Positions 17,892-26,349 of a DNA stretch of 64,000 nucleotides are shown in pieces; the stretch's first letter is position 1; every line of letters begins with the position of its first letter. The notes beneath the pieces were generated by a model. That model did not search any database. It was not told the origin of the DNA and was given only the letters and a program-made list of their open reading frames with translations. Origin of the DNA: a bacterium UBA6115 (GTDB lineage Bacteria > Bacillota_A > Clostridia > Christensenellales > Aristaeellaceae); assembly GCA_002428405.1 (NCBI GenBank), contig DIWD01000062.1, positions 1-64,000 on the forward strand, given 5' to 3'. A program made the translations under genes and the position numbers.

Positions 17892-17923
17892 CAGAGCCGC
17901 CCGGTTCCGGGCGGCTCTGTTTT
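17892..17923 (+). terminator. Strong intrinsic terminator
   Basis: A 13-bp perfect stem (17892-17904 with 17907-17919) with a two-base loop followed by TTTT. Second terminator behind the Fe-S operon; it has no U-tract on the other strand. Confidence 0.75.
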
Positions 17924-18160
17924 GCTGATATATCTTTTTATCAATACCCTCGCACATACCATCCTGGCGTGTACAGGGAATTGGGGGTGCCTAAAGTGCT
18001 CCCTGCTTCCCGTGCCAGGCTGTCCGTCCATGCGCCGCAGGCGCCGGGGCTTGCTCCGAACCGGCATTTCTGCGACAGCCGGCCGGGGAGTGCCTGGCCA
18101 CTTAACCGGGACAGGCTTTGCAGCATGGCGGGGTTCTCCTGCCTGTTTTTCATCCTTTTC

Positions 18161-18388
18161 TTATCCTCGCTGCTTTCTGATCATGTCTTTCATCACTGTC
18201 ATCGGCCGGAGCTGGTTGGCCAGTTCCCGGGCCAGGTCTTCCGGCAGGCCTTCCGCAACGGCGGCCCGCACATACCCTTCCCTGAAGCGCCTGAAGGAGG
18301 AGCCTGCGCGAAAGAGGAGCCCCGGGGCTCTGCCCGTCAGGCGCAGCGCCAGGAGGATTGTTTTCAGCCTGCCGCTTGTCCTGCTCAT
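18161..18388 (-). CDS. Small basic protein, unknown function
   Basis: 75 residues, highly basic, with a hydrophobic stretch near residues 10-28 and a conserved-looking end (EDLARELANQLRPMTVMKDMIRKQ). It follows the preceding small gene in the sigma-factor cluster by 5 bases, so is probably the last gene of that operon. No family recognised; the reading frame could be spurious, though position and spacing support it. Confidence 0.55.
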   Translation of the reverse strand: MSRTSGRLKTILLALRLTGRAPGLLFRAGSSFRRFREGYVRAAVAEGLPEDLARELANQLRPMTVMKDMIRKQRG

Positions 18389-18393
18389 GTCAT

Positions 18394-18771
18394 TTACCCT
18401 TCTGCCGGGCTGTCCTTTTCTGTGGAATCATTCTCGTCCTCTCCCTGGTTGAACTGGACGCGGTAGCTTCCGCTCCCGTGTTTTCGGCCCTGGTGCCCGG
18501 ACCCGCCGCCGAAGTCAAAGTTCTTCATGGAGAAGGAAAACTCCTTGGCCATCTGAAGCGCCGCGTCCTGCGGGATGCCGGAGGCGATCAGCTCCTTGTA
18601 GTAAGCGCCGACAGACTGGCCCATGCTGGCGCCGGTGTCCTTGGAATACAGACTGCCCATCACTTCGCGGATGAGCCGGGGTACCTTCTCGCTCACCGTT
18701 TCCAGCACATCGCTCAGCTCGCTCGCGTCCTTGGTGCGCCCATGTCCCTTGTTTTCATTGTAATCGCTCAT
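18394..18771 (-). CDS. Hypothetical protein of the sigma-factor operon
   Basis: 125 residues from ATG 18771, chosen because AAGGAG stands directly before it; a longer frame begins at 18804. The N-terminus is hydrophilic, the middle is helical (DVLETVSEKVPRLIREVMGSLYS, GVYYKELI-like AYYKELIASGIPQDAALQMAKEFSFSM), and the tail is acidic and glycine-rich. No membrane segment and no recognised family. It lies downstream of the ECF sigma and its candidate antagonist and is probably co-regulated. Confidence 0.65.
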   Translation of the reverse strand: MSDYNENKGHGRTKDASELSDVLETVSEKVPRLIREVMGSLYSKDTGASMGQSVGAYYKELIASGIPQDAALQMAKEFSFSMKNFDFGGGSGHQGRKHGSGSYRVQFNQGEDENDSTEKDSPAEG

Positions 18772-18800
18772 TTTTTTCTCCTTTTTTATCTGGGTCAGGT

Positions 18801-19115
18801 TCATAGAAAGTTGAATGCCGTCTTGACGGCGCTCCTGGTTACCCGGGCGGCGTTTTGCAGGAGGTCCAGGCTGTTGTGAAGGGATTGCGGGATAAACGAT
18901 GGCGCCCTTTGCTCCTGCCCGGCAGGAAGCTTTGGAAAAGGCGGCAGCGCGGCTGTGTCCGGACTGAACGCCCGGCGCATCATGAGGGCAAAGCGCATCT
19001 CTTCCATCACGTCAGGGCTGTCCGCCAGCGCCTGGCTGACTTCCAGCATCTCTTCCTCCCGCAGCGCGCCGATGACGAAGCGCGGCATCTTTTCCCGCAG
19101 CGCGTCAATCTCCAT
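18801..19115 (-). CDS. Candidate anti-sigma-like small protein
   Basis: 104 residues immediately after, and overlapping, the sigma-factor gene. Start taken as ATG 19115, preceded by GGGAGG. The N-terminal half (DALREKMPRFVIGALREEEMLEVSQALADSP) resembles the short helical N-terminal domain of anti-sigma factors, which often reads 'LPAYALGALSEEE...', but no zinc-binding His-Cys motif or transmembrane segment is visible. The position right behind a sigma gene suggests an antagonist; that is inference. Confidence 0.6.
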   Translation of the reverse strand: MEIDALREKMPRFVIGALREEEMLEVSQALADSPDVMEEMRFALMMRRAFSPDTAALPPFPKLPAGQEQRAPSFIPQSLHNSLDLLQNAARVTRSAVKTAFNFL

Positions 19116-19623
19116 CCCCTTCACCTCCCATCAATTCCTTCAGCGTCCTTCTGAGTGCGTGCAGCCTGCTCTTGGCCGTGCCTTCCGGGATCTCCAGTAC
19201 CACTGCCGCCTCTTTGAGCGTGAACCCCTCTGTGTAGACCAGCTGGAGCAGGCTCTGGCTTTCTTCCGGCAGCCGCTTCAGCGCGCTTCCCAGATCCAGC
19301 CGCTGCAGGCTGCTCTCCTCAAAACCTCCGCCTTCAAGGGTTTCGTCCGCTTCCACCGTGACCGGGGCCCTGGTTTTCCTGCGCAGCGCGTCCGCGCATT
19401 TGTAGCCGGCAATGGCGTACAGCCAGGTCTTCAGGCTGGAACCTTCCGAGAAACCGCTGATCGCGCGCCACGCGCCCATCAGGGTTTCCTGGTAAACGTC
19501 CTCCGCCTCGAAGCCAGTCCGCCTTTTGATGAAAGCAAAGAGGCCTTTCAGGTGCGGCGTGACCAGGCGCTCAAAGGCCGCGGTGTCGCCCTTCCGGGCG
19601 AGGATGAGGTCCCGCTCTGGCAT
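19105..19623 (-). CDS. ECF-type RNA polymerase sigma factor
   Basis: 172 residues. Region 2 is visible at about residues 15-75 (FERLVTPHLKGLFAFIKRRTGFEAEDVYQETLMGAWRAISGF, then LKTWLYAIAGYKCADALRR) and region 4 at about 115-165 (RLPEESQSLLQLVYTEGFTLKEAAVVLEIPEGTAKSRLHALRRTL). Length fits group IV sigma factors. It heads a minus-strand cluster with three small genes; many such sigmas autoregulate their own operon, but no promoter was identified. Confidence 0.9.
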   Translation of the reverse strand: MPERDLILARKGDTAAFERLVTPHLKGLFAFIKRRTGFEAEDVYQETLMGAWRAISGFSEGSSLKTWLYAIAGYKCADALRRKTRAPVTVEADETLEGGGFEESSLQRLDLGSALKRLPEESQSLLQLVYTEGFTLKEAAVVLEIPEGTAKSRLHALRRTLKELMGGEGDGD

Positions 19624-19733
19624 CGCAGCCTCCTTTCACCTGTGTAGTCGTCCGGACAGCGGAAATGGTTCGATACAGAGTTTTATTTTTTCAGCACCCC
19701 GCCGGCATCATACCACAGGATGAATTGCCGAAT

Positions 19734-19762
19734 AAAAAAACCGCGCGGCGCATGCCGGGCGG
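19734..19762 (-). terminator. Intrinsic terminator after the rhomboid gene
   Basis: On the minus strand a stem (19762-19754 with 19749-19741) with ATGC loop runs into seven T residues (19740-19734). It ends the tldD-tldE-rhomboid transcript. Confidence 0.75.
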
Positions 19763-19778
19763 TCGAAACATTGGCGGG

Positions 19779-20384
19779 TCAGGGGTGCTTTTTTCTGATC
19801 AGCAGACCGAACACCACACCGCACAGGCCGCCTGCCACATGGGCCAGCTGGGAAATGCTGTCCCGCTGGAACAGTCCTTCGGCCATTTCACGTCCCAGGT
19901 AGATGAAGGCAACCAGGATCAGCGTCAGGGGAACCTTGCCCCCCTCGTGCCCGGCGCTGGCTGATAGGATGATCAGCATGAACACAACGCCGCTGGCCCC
20001 CAGGGAAAGGGCGTTTGGAGAAAGCAGGACGCTGGTCAGCCCTGTGACCAGGGCGGTCAGGGCGATGAGCGTCAGGAAGGTTTTCCAGCCATACTGCCTT
20101 TCCATCGCCGGCCCAAGCACCAGCAGCATTCCCATGTTGGCGGCGAAGTGCGCGAAGTCCGCATGGCCCAGCACATGCAGGAAGAGCCGCGGGTAAAACA
20201 GGACGTCCGACAGCGGCGCCCGGTAGATGGAAAACAGCGCGCGGGTGGACGCGCCGCCCGTGATCCCGTGCAGAAGAACAGCCAGCAATGACAGCAGGGC
20301 AAAGGACAGCGTCACCGGGGAGGAAAGCTCCACCCAGTTGCGCGGGTCCGCCTTCTTGAGGGATTCTCTGAAACTGCCTTTCAA
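19779..20384 (-). CDS. Rhomboid-family intramembrane serine protease
   Basis: 201 residues with about six membrane segments. Rhomboid landmarks: HADFAHFAANM (His and Asn after helix 1), the catalytic serine in LGASGVVFML (about residues 128-137, GxSG motif) and the catalytic histidine in AHVAGGLCGVVFG near residue 185. These proteases cut membrane-anchored proteins within the bilayer. It follows tldE by 13 bases and probably shares its transcript. Confidence 0.85.
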   Translation of the reverse strand: MKGSFRESLKKADPRNWVELSSPVTLSFALLSLLAVLLHGITGGASTRALFSIYRAPLSDVLFYPRLFLHVLGHADFAHFAANMGMLLVLGPAMERQYGWKTFLTLIALTALVTGLTSVLLSPNALSLGASGVVFMLIILSASAGHEGGKVPLTLILVAFIYLGREMAEGLFQRDSISQLAHVAGGLCGVVFGLLIRKKHP

Positions 20385-20397
20385 ATCGTCTGCCCTG

Positions 20398-21693
20398 TCA
20401 TTTCCCTGAAATCATGATGCCTTCCACCGCCAGCCAGGGCAGGGAGGTCATCCCGTCGTCAACCGTCTCCCTGGAGATGCCCGCGACGCGGTTGAGCATA
20501 CCGGCCAGGTTGCCGGAAATCATGGTCTCCGATACCGCCGGGCCGATTTTACCGTCCTGGATGAGGAAGGAGTTTTTGGCGACGCCGGAAAACTCACCGT
20601 TTGTCCCGGCGGCGCCGCCGGAATAGCGGGAGACCAGCAGGCCCTTTTTCGTATGTTTGATGATGTCAGACAGGGGCGTGCCGCCCGGCGCCATCACCAT
20701 GCTGCCCGATGCGTTGGGCGCGCGCTTTTTCCCGGTCTTGTTGGCGGCATACTTCGAAAGCATGAACCCCTGAAGCACGCCGGAGCTGATGATGTCGTAG
20801 TCCTGGGACGCGAAGCCCTCGGCGGTGTATCGCTCCCCGCAGATGACGCGCGGGTCCAGGGGTTTTAGGGACAGGGTGATCCTCTTGTCCGCCACCTGCT
20901 TTCCGAGGTTGTCCTTCCACTGGCTTGTGCCGTCCAGCAGCACGCCGTCGGCAACATAATTGTCCAGCAGTTCGGACAGCATGCTGCCCAGACAGTCCGG
21001 GGTGAAGATGACCGTCCCCTCAAACTTGCCCTGGGTCTGCTGGGTATGGATCTGGTTTTCCGCGTCGGAGAGGTTCTGCCGGATGCTGCCCAGGTCGATG
21101 AAGGGCTTGTCCAGGCTGTCCGTCAGAATGCCGCAATAATTGAAAGAGGAGGATTGGTCGCCATCATGGCCGGAGAACATCAGCGTCACCTCATACTGGC
21201 CGGCGATGACGGAATATTCCACGCCGAAGCTGTTGAGGTAGACCCCGCTGCGGGCGGTGTGCGCGGTGATGACCTGCTCCAGGATGATCTTGGGGTATTC
21301 CCTGTGGACGCTGTCCATCAGTTCGCGGGTCCGGAAAAAGAGCTCTTCCATGTCCGGCTCCAGCGCGCCGTCCCTGAATTGACCCTGGCCTTCCTTTGCC
21401 ATCTCCCAGGCGGGGTCGGGTTGGGCCGCTTCGGCGGAGGCGACGCAATCGCGCGCGGCTAAAAGCACTGCTTCCTGCTCAAAGCTGTTGCCGGAAACGC
21501 CGCCGCGGCGAAAATCCTTGATGGCCTGAAGGCTCAGGGAATTGTCCAGTGTGGTGCGCAGCAGGGTGAACCTGCCGCCCTCGATGGTAAACTCGCTCTT
21601 TTTGCCGTTGATGGCCTGCGCGCTCGCGCTCTGTGCGCCCAGGTCATGAAGCGCTTTCAGGGCCAGCTCTGCCGTTTCCCTTATGCTGCTCAT
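20398..21693 (-). CDS. TldE/PmbA-family metallopeptidase subunit
   Basis: 431 residues of the TldD/PmbA family, lacking the HExxxH zinc motif, as expected for the TldE half. Recognisable parts: RDCVASAEAAQPDPAW near the N-terminus, SFGVEYS...YEVTLMFSGHDGDQSS in the middle and the C-terminal GTNGEFSGVAKNSFLIQDGKIGPAV. TldE pairs with TldD to make a protease that trims modified or unfolded peptides. Start ATG 21693 has GGAGG. It begins 1 base after the tldD stop. Confidence 0.88.
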   Translation of the reverse strand: MSSIRETAELALKALHDLGAQSASAQAINGKKSEFTIEGGRFTLLRTTLDNSLSLQAIKDFRRGGVSGNSFEQEAVLLAARDCVASAEAAQPDPAWEMAKEGQGQFRDGALEPDMEELFFRTRELMDSVHREYPKIILEQVITAHTARSGVYLNSFGVEYSVIAGQYEVTLMFSGHDGDQSSSFNYCGILTDSLDKPFIDLGSIRQNLSDAENQIHTQQTQGKFEGTVIFTPDCLGSMLSELLDNYVADGVLLDGTSQWKDNLGKQVADKRITLSLKPLDPRVICGERYTAEGFASQDYDIISSGVLQGFMLSKYAANKTGKKRAPNASGSMVMAPGGTPLSDIIKHTKKGLLVSRYSGGAAGTNGEFSGVAKNSFLIQDGKIGPAVSETMISGNLAGMLNRVAGISRETVDDGMTSLPWLAVEGIMISGK

Positions 21694-21694
21694 C

Positions 21695-23101
21695 TTATTT
21701 GCCTCCTATCATCACCCGGCAACGCAGGGCCGGGCCGCCACAGCCCACGGGCATGGGCTGTTTCTTGCCGCAAAAGCCTGAGGACGACCAGGTGAGGGTG
21801 TCCGACACCATGTCGACGGTCTTGAGCATCTGGAAAGCCACGCCTGAAATCGTGGTGTCAAAAATGGCTTTCCCAATCTGCCCGTTCTTGATCTCATAGC
21901 CCAGGCTGACGCCGAACATGAACTCGCCAGTGGTGTCCGCCTGACCGTTGTTGGTATACATCAGGTAGTAGCCGTCCTCAATGGAGGCGATCATCTCCTG
22001 CAGTTTGTTCAGCCCGGGAAGAACGGCGGTGTTGCGCATGCGGATGAGCGGCTCGTCATTAAAGGCGAAGGCGCGCGCGTTGCCCCGCGGCTTCATGCTG
22101 AAATGCCGCCCTGTTTCGCGGGAAAGCATGTATCCCTCCAGCCTGCCGTTGCGGATCAGTTCCGCGTCCTCCGCCAGCACGCCTTCGTCGTCGACATAGA
22201 CCGGCAGCGGCGCCGTTTCGCCCAGGGCGGTGTGCGCGAAGTCCGTCATGGAGACCAGGGGGCTGGCGACCATCTGGCCCAGCATCGGGCCTGCCACTGA
22301 GCCGCCCAGCACCAGATCCGCCTCCACCGTATGGCCCACGGCCTCGTGGGCGAGGATGCCGGAGAGCTCGCCGGAGAGGATGCAGGTGGCCAGCCCGGCA
22401 TTGGCGTATACGCCCTCGCGCTTGTGCATCAGGTGTTCATACAATAGGTCCACCTCGCCATACAGTTTGGAGGGGTCCAAAAACCTTGTCTCAAAGGAGC
22501 CGGAGCCGCCGAATGATTTGAAGATCTCCACCGGCATGCCCCCGGCGGTCTCGCTGTTGAGGAAGACATAGATATACGCCCGCGGGGCCAGGGTATGCGC
22601 CGCGTAGCCGTCGCTGGTCAGGAGCTGCTTTTCCATGGAGTCCGCATAGGCCACCACGGTCCGGCTTTTTAAATCCGGGTACTTCGTCTTGATGTACTCG
22701 TCCAGCGGCGTGATGAAGTCCAGGTATTGCTTCTGCGGGATGTCGTTGAAATCCTCCTGGCGGGGGAGGGAACCCATGGCGATGGCGGGAAGGGGGCCCT
22801 TGCCGGGATTGACCCGCTGTGCCAAAAAGCGCGCGTTGTCGCTGGCTGCGGCCAGCGCCGCCCTGGCTGACTGCGGGCTGACCTCCGCCGCGGAGGCGAA
22901 GCCATAGACGCCGTCCTTGTACGCGCGCGCGCTGACTCCCTGGGTGTCCGTGCGGGCGTTGCGGACCAGGCTGCCGCTGAGCATGGTCAGGCGCCTGGAG
23001 AGGCTGCGCTGGGCGCGCAGTTCGCTGTGCGCACCGGGCGCGAAGGAGCTGCGCAGGGATGAAATGATATCTGGAAGCAAAGGCTTTCCCTCCTTGTCCA
23101 T
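21695..23101 (-). CDS. tldD: TldD metalloprotease
   Basis: 468 residues. The zinc-binding motif HEAVGHTVEAD (HExxxH, about residues 254-264) identifies the TldD catalytic subunit, with a downstream 'GVLAEDAELIRNGRLEGYMLSRETG' block and the C-terminal stretch GEFMFGVSLGYEIKNGQIGKA. In other bacteria TldD with TldE processes peptides such as microcins and degrades CcdA. Here the pair is followed by a rhomboid protease. Normal length. Confidence 0.9.
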   Translation of the reverse strand: MDKEGKPLLPDIISSLRSSFAPGAHSELRAQRSLSRRLTMLSGSLVRNARTDTQGVSARAYKDGVYGFASAAEVSPQSARAALAAASDNARFLAQRVNPGKGPLPAIAMGSLPRQEDFNDIPQKQYLDFITPLDEYIKTKYPDLKSRTVVAYADSMEKQLLTSDGYAAHTLAPRAYIYVFLNSETAGGMPVEIFKSFGGSGSFETRFLDPSKLYGEVDLLYEHLMHKREGVYANAGLATCILSGELSGILAHEAVGHTVEADLVLGGSVAGPMLGQMVASPLVSMTDFAHTALGETAPLPVYVDDEGVLAEDAELIRNGRLEGYMLSRETGRHFSMKPRGNARAFAFNDEPLIRMRNTAVLPGLNKLQEMIASIEDGYYLMYTNNGQADTTGEFMFGVSLGYEIKNGQIGKAIFDTTISGVAFQMLKTVDMVSDTLTWSSSGFCGKKQPMPVGCGGPALRCRVMIGGK

Positions 23102-23287
23102 TCATCGGTACAGAACCAAACGGCTGATTATAGCATCCGTGCTCTCCCCTGTGCAAATCATGGCCGCGGGGCGCTCACCATCCATTTTTTGCAGCGTACC
23201 CCAATGCGCAGGCCGGGGACCGCGCCGCGCCTGTCCTCATTCATTTTCGGAGATGTATTTCATTGCCCGCTGCTCTTGCGTGATGAA

Positions 23288-24451
23288 TCAGGTGGAGGTC
23301 CCCTCCATGAGCCGGGTGGGGATCAGCCATGTCTGCCTGCGCATGTTTTTTCCCTCCAGCATCGCGGAGATGACTTCCAGAGCAGTGCGGGCAATGGCAG
23401 CCTCGTCCTGCCTGATGTGGGTCAGGTCATACTCCCCCAGGTACCCGTACTTCGCGTCAAAGCAGCAAATGGCCAGGTCCTCAGGCACCTTGCGCTCAAG
23501 CTTCGCGGCAGCCTGCCGGGTCATGTGGGCGATGCCGTATTCTGAGCCGATGACCGCGGTGACATCGGGGTTGGCCATCAGCCACTTGCACAGGTAGTCC
23601 TCTTTCTCCATGTGCTCGGTGATGAGCTTGCCGGCGGACAGGCCAAACCTGGCCAGCCTGGGGACGACCACAGGCGGCTGCGCCTTCAGGCCGTTCTGGA
23701 TCATGGCCTTTTCATAGCCGCGGTAACGGTCTTCCAGCGAAATGGCCTCGTTGATGTCAGTGGAAATATAGACGATGTTCCGGTGTCCTTTGCGGATCAA
23801 AAGCTGCGCAAGGGTGCGCGCGCTCTCTTCATTGTCGGAAAAAATGCTCGGCGCCGGGATGCCGTGGAGGGGCCTGTCAATGATGACCAGGGGAAAATGG
23901 TCCAGCACCAGGCGCAGGAGGTCGGTATCGTAATAGGAGCCATGGGCCGGCATCACAATCAGCCCCGAAATGTCCAGGGCCAGGAGCTTGTGCAGGGCCT
24001 CCCGCTCCATGCCCTGGTTCCCGTAGGACATGCCCAGGCAGACCTGATAGCCCTGCTGGGTCGCCTGGTTGTCAATCTCGTAAAAAAGCCCCAGGGCATA
24101 GGATTCGCCCAAGTCTTCCATGATCAGCCCCAGGCGTTTGTTCCCCGGGTTACGCAGGGAGAAAGAGGAATGTTCGGCACGGGGCTTTTTCTCTTTTTCC
24201 CCGGGAAGCGAGACGAAGGTGCCCAGGCCCCGCCTTCTGACCACCAGACCCTGCTGGGCAAGCAGGTTCAGCGCCTTTTTGCTGGTGATGCGGCTTACCC
24301 CGTAATCATTGGCAAGTTCCAGCTCCGTGGGCAGCTTGTCTCCGGGTTTCCGGGCGCCGGAGGAGATCTCATCCATCAGCCGGCGATGGATCTTCTCATA
24401 CAGGTATGAAAGATCGTCCACAGGATTCATCCTTTCCCAGGCCAACGGCAT
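23288..24451 (-). CDS. GntR-type regulator with LacI-like sugar-sensing domain
   Basis: 387 residues. The N-terminal winged helix (about 10-75: IHRRLMDEISSGARKPGDKLPTELELANDYGVSRITSKKALNLL) is GntR-like; the rest (from about 105: KRLGLIMEDLGE..., SGLIVMPAHGSYYD, PLVIIDRPLHGIPAPSI, VTAVIGSEYG) is a LacI/periplasmic-binding-type effector domain, as in AraR. Start at 24451 or 24430; neither has a good ribosome binding site. Divergent from the sugar-transport operon at 24826 and probably its repressor. Confidence 0.88.
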   Translation of the reverse strand: MPLAWERMNPVDDLSYLYEKIHRRLMDEISSGARKPGDKLPTELELANDYGVSRITSKKALNLLAQQGLVVRRRGLGTFVSLPGEKEKKPRAEHSSFSLRNPGNKRLGLIMEDLGESYALGLFYEIDNQATQQGYQVCLGMSYGNQGMEREALHKLLALDISGLIVMPAHGSYYDTDLLRLVLDHFPLVIIDRPLHGIPAPSIFSDNEESARTLAQLLIRKGHRNIVYISTDINEAISLEDRYRGYEKAMIQNGLKAQPPVVVPRLARFGLSAGKLITEHMEKEDYLCKWLMANPDVTAVIGSEYGIAHMTRQAAAKLERKVPEDLAICCFDAKYGYLGEYDLTHIRQDEAAIARTALEVISAMLEGKNMRRQTWLIPTRLMEGTST

Positions 24452-24469
24452 GGCATCATTTCAGTACGC

Positions 24470-24498
24470 ATTATATCAAATATACCAAAGCCGCGCAA
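24470..24498 (-). promoter_or_regulatory. Promoter of the GntR/LacI-hybrid regulator
   Basis: On the minus strand TTGCGC (24498-24493) and TATAAT (24475-24470) are exactly 17 bases apart. The -35 lies in the inverted repeat GCCGCGCAAGCGGC, a possible operator. Confidence 0.6.
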
Positions 24499-24717
24499 GC
24501 GGCATGAAAGGGGTGTTCGAAGAAAAATTCGGTATTTAAGGACTAGGCTTATTGTCAGGCCATATAAAGAAGGGAGCAACCGGGTATGTCCCGGCGCGGC
24601 TGCAGCACGCCGGCCGCGCTGCATTCAACACTCGGGTTTCAGAGGACATTGAGATTCAGGGAAAAACAAGTCCGCAAAAGACAATACAAATTCAGAAATG
24701 ATATCTTCAATATGCTA

Positions 24718-24746
24718 TTGTATTATATCTATATAGATGCTATACT
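24718..24746 (+). promoter_or_regulatory. Promoter with palindromic operator for the second sugar operon
   Basis: TTGTAT (24718-24723) and TATACT (24741-24746) have 17-base spacing. The spacer holds the 12-bp palindrome ATCTATATAGAT (24727-24738), a good place for a repressor. Near direct repeats ATGCTATTGTA/ATGCTATACTGTA overlap the promoter. The remaining intergenic bases (24499-24717) show no gene. Confidence 0.6.
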
Positions 24747-24825
24747 GTATATATCATGACGCGTTTGGTCATATTCTACATCCGTAAATGTGCCCGGCGC
24801 GTCAAATAAACGCGGAGGAAAGAGA

Positions 24826-26208
24826 ATGATGAAAGGGATCTACCTGAAGAAACTGTTCTCCCTTGCTCTGGTCATGATGATGACGCTGTCCCTGGGCCTG
24901 GCGGCAATCGCCGGGGCAGAAAGTGAAAACATCGGCACCGTGAAGATCCTGACCAATGTGACCGGCGGCAAGGACGAAGCGGAAATGCTGCTTTTCGCCG
25001 AGGCCTTCGGCAAGGGCATCAACGGGACGGTCATCATGGAAAAACCCGCCTCCAATTATGGCGAGGTCATGATGAACAAGCTCAATTCCGGCGAACAGTA
25101 TGACCTGCTCTACGTCAGCCTGCAGCAGCTCTACGACATGCAGGCGGATGAAATCCTGACAGACCTGACCGACTGGGTCAAGGCGTCCCCCATCCTGGGC
25201 GACACCGAAGTTGTACCCGCGCAGGAATGGGAGCAGCTCACCATCAACGGCCGCATCTGGGGCAGCTTCAACAAGACCGAAGTGCATAAACTGCCGGCCG
25301 TCAACAAAGTTGTCGCCGACAAGGCCGGCGTAAACCTGGCGGAAGTCGAACCCACCCTGGAGGGATATCGCGAGCTGTTCACGAAACTGCAGGCAGCGGG
25401 CGGCGAAGGCTTCTATGCCTTCAACACCCACATCCCGGGCCTGCATGACCTGCAACCCTGGTTCGCAGCCGCTGACCTGAAGATGGGCTTTGCGAAGAAC
25501 GAAGACGGCTCCCTGTATGTGCCCATCGCGACCGAGGCCTCCATCCCCGTATGGGAGTGGTTTGCCCAACTGTACGCTGAAGGCCTGATGGACCCTGACT
25601 GCCTCATCAACACCACCGGGGACATGCGCAACAAGATGATGGCGGGCCAGACTGGCCTGGTCGTCGACTGGGCCGCCTGGGTCGGGCTGTACAATGTCCG
25701 TTCAGGCGCGAACTATCCCGATGTTGTCAATGTGGTCCCCCTGGGCGGCGTGAAGAACTCCAAGGGCGACTTCATGCTCTCCCGCGGCGATCCCTCCATC
25801 TGGGTCATCCCCGTCAACGCTCCAAACCCCCAGGGCGCTTTCAAGGCGCTTGAGTACATGGCGACCCAGGAGGGCGGCCAGCTTCTCTCCATCGGCATCG
25901 AAGGGCACGATTACAACCTCGTGGACGGCAAAGTGGTAATGACCGAGATCGGCATTTCCCACGGCAACGACCACGGCGCCCCTGTGCCCACCAGCCGCAA
26001 GTACGTTTTCCCAGTGCCCCTGAACCCCGGCTTTGCCGAGGCGATGGAATTCCTGCCCTATGCCACCCTGGATCTGAGCACCGATAAGACTGCAACGTAT
26101 AGGGAAATCGTCGCGAAGTATGCCACCGAGATCATCATCGGCACCAAAACCGCCGCTGAAGGCGTGGCCGCCATGCAGGCAGAGCTCAAAGACCGCGGCG
26201 TGATCTGA
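24826..26208 (+). CDS. Sugar ABC transporter substrate-binding protein
   Basis: 460 residues, extracellular family-1 solute-binding protein. Signal peptide (about residues 1-31, hydrophobic SLALVMMMTLSLGLAAIAGA) ends at AGA with no lipobox cysteine. Mature blocks such as AFGKGINGTVIMEKPASNYGEVMMNKLNSGEQYDLLYV and the C-terminal NAPNPQGAFKALEYMATQEGGQLL are typical. I chose ATG 24826 with GGAGG at 24814-24818; an earlier start at 24790 lacks one. First gene of an operon with two permeases and three hydrolase-like enzymes. Confidence 0.86.
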   Translation: MMKGIYLKKLFSLALVMMMTLSLGLAAIAGAESENIGTVKILTNVTGGKDEAEMLLFAEAFGKGINGTVIMEKPASNYGEVMMNKLNSGEQYDLLYVSLQQLYDMQADEILTDLTDWVKASPILGDTEVVPAQEWEQLTINGRIWGSFNKTEVHKLPAVNKVVADKAGVNLAEVEPTLEGYRELFTKLQAAGGEGFYAFNTHIPGLHDLQPWFAAADLKMGFAKNEDGSLYVPIATEASIPVWEWFAQLYAEGLMDPDCLINTTGDMRNKMMAGQTGLVVDWAAWVGLYNVRSGANYPDVVNVVPLGGVKNSKGDFMLSRGDPSIWVIPVNAPNPQGAFKALEYMATQEGGQLLSIGIEGHDYNLVDGKVVMTEIGISHGNDHGAPVPTSRKYVFPVPLNPGFAEAMEFLPYATLDLSTDKTATYREIVAKYATEIIIGTKTAAEGVAAMQAELKDRGVI

Positions 26209-26238
26209 AAAGGCACATTGTCAACTCAATGAGAACGC

Positions 26239-26268
26239 GCTGGCTCGTCCCTTGCCGGACGGGCCAGC
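26239..26268 (+). promoter_or_regulatory. Intercistronic stem-loop
   Basis: A near-perfect 12-bp inverted repeat (26239-26250 with 26257-26268, GCTGGCTCGTCC/GGACGGGCCAGC) with CTTGCC loop between the binding-protein and permease genes. Probably an mRNA stabiliser or partial terminator. Confidence 0.55.
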
Positions 26269-26349
26269 CTTCCCTTAATATCAGGAATGCCATGCCTGTT
26301 TTCGGAGGCATTCTGATTTGACGCGGATCATTGCGAAGAGGAGGACACC

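Noticed and set aside
17941..18153. 70-residue minus-strand frame after the sigma-operon genes
   Set aside because: Composition (Ser, Arg, Gly rich) and lack of a normally spaced ribosome binding site or recognisable pattern suggest chance; its position just behind the last small gene is the only support.
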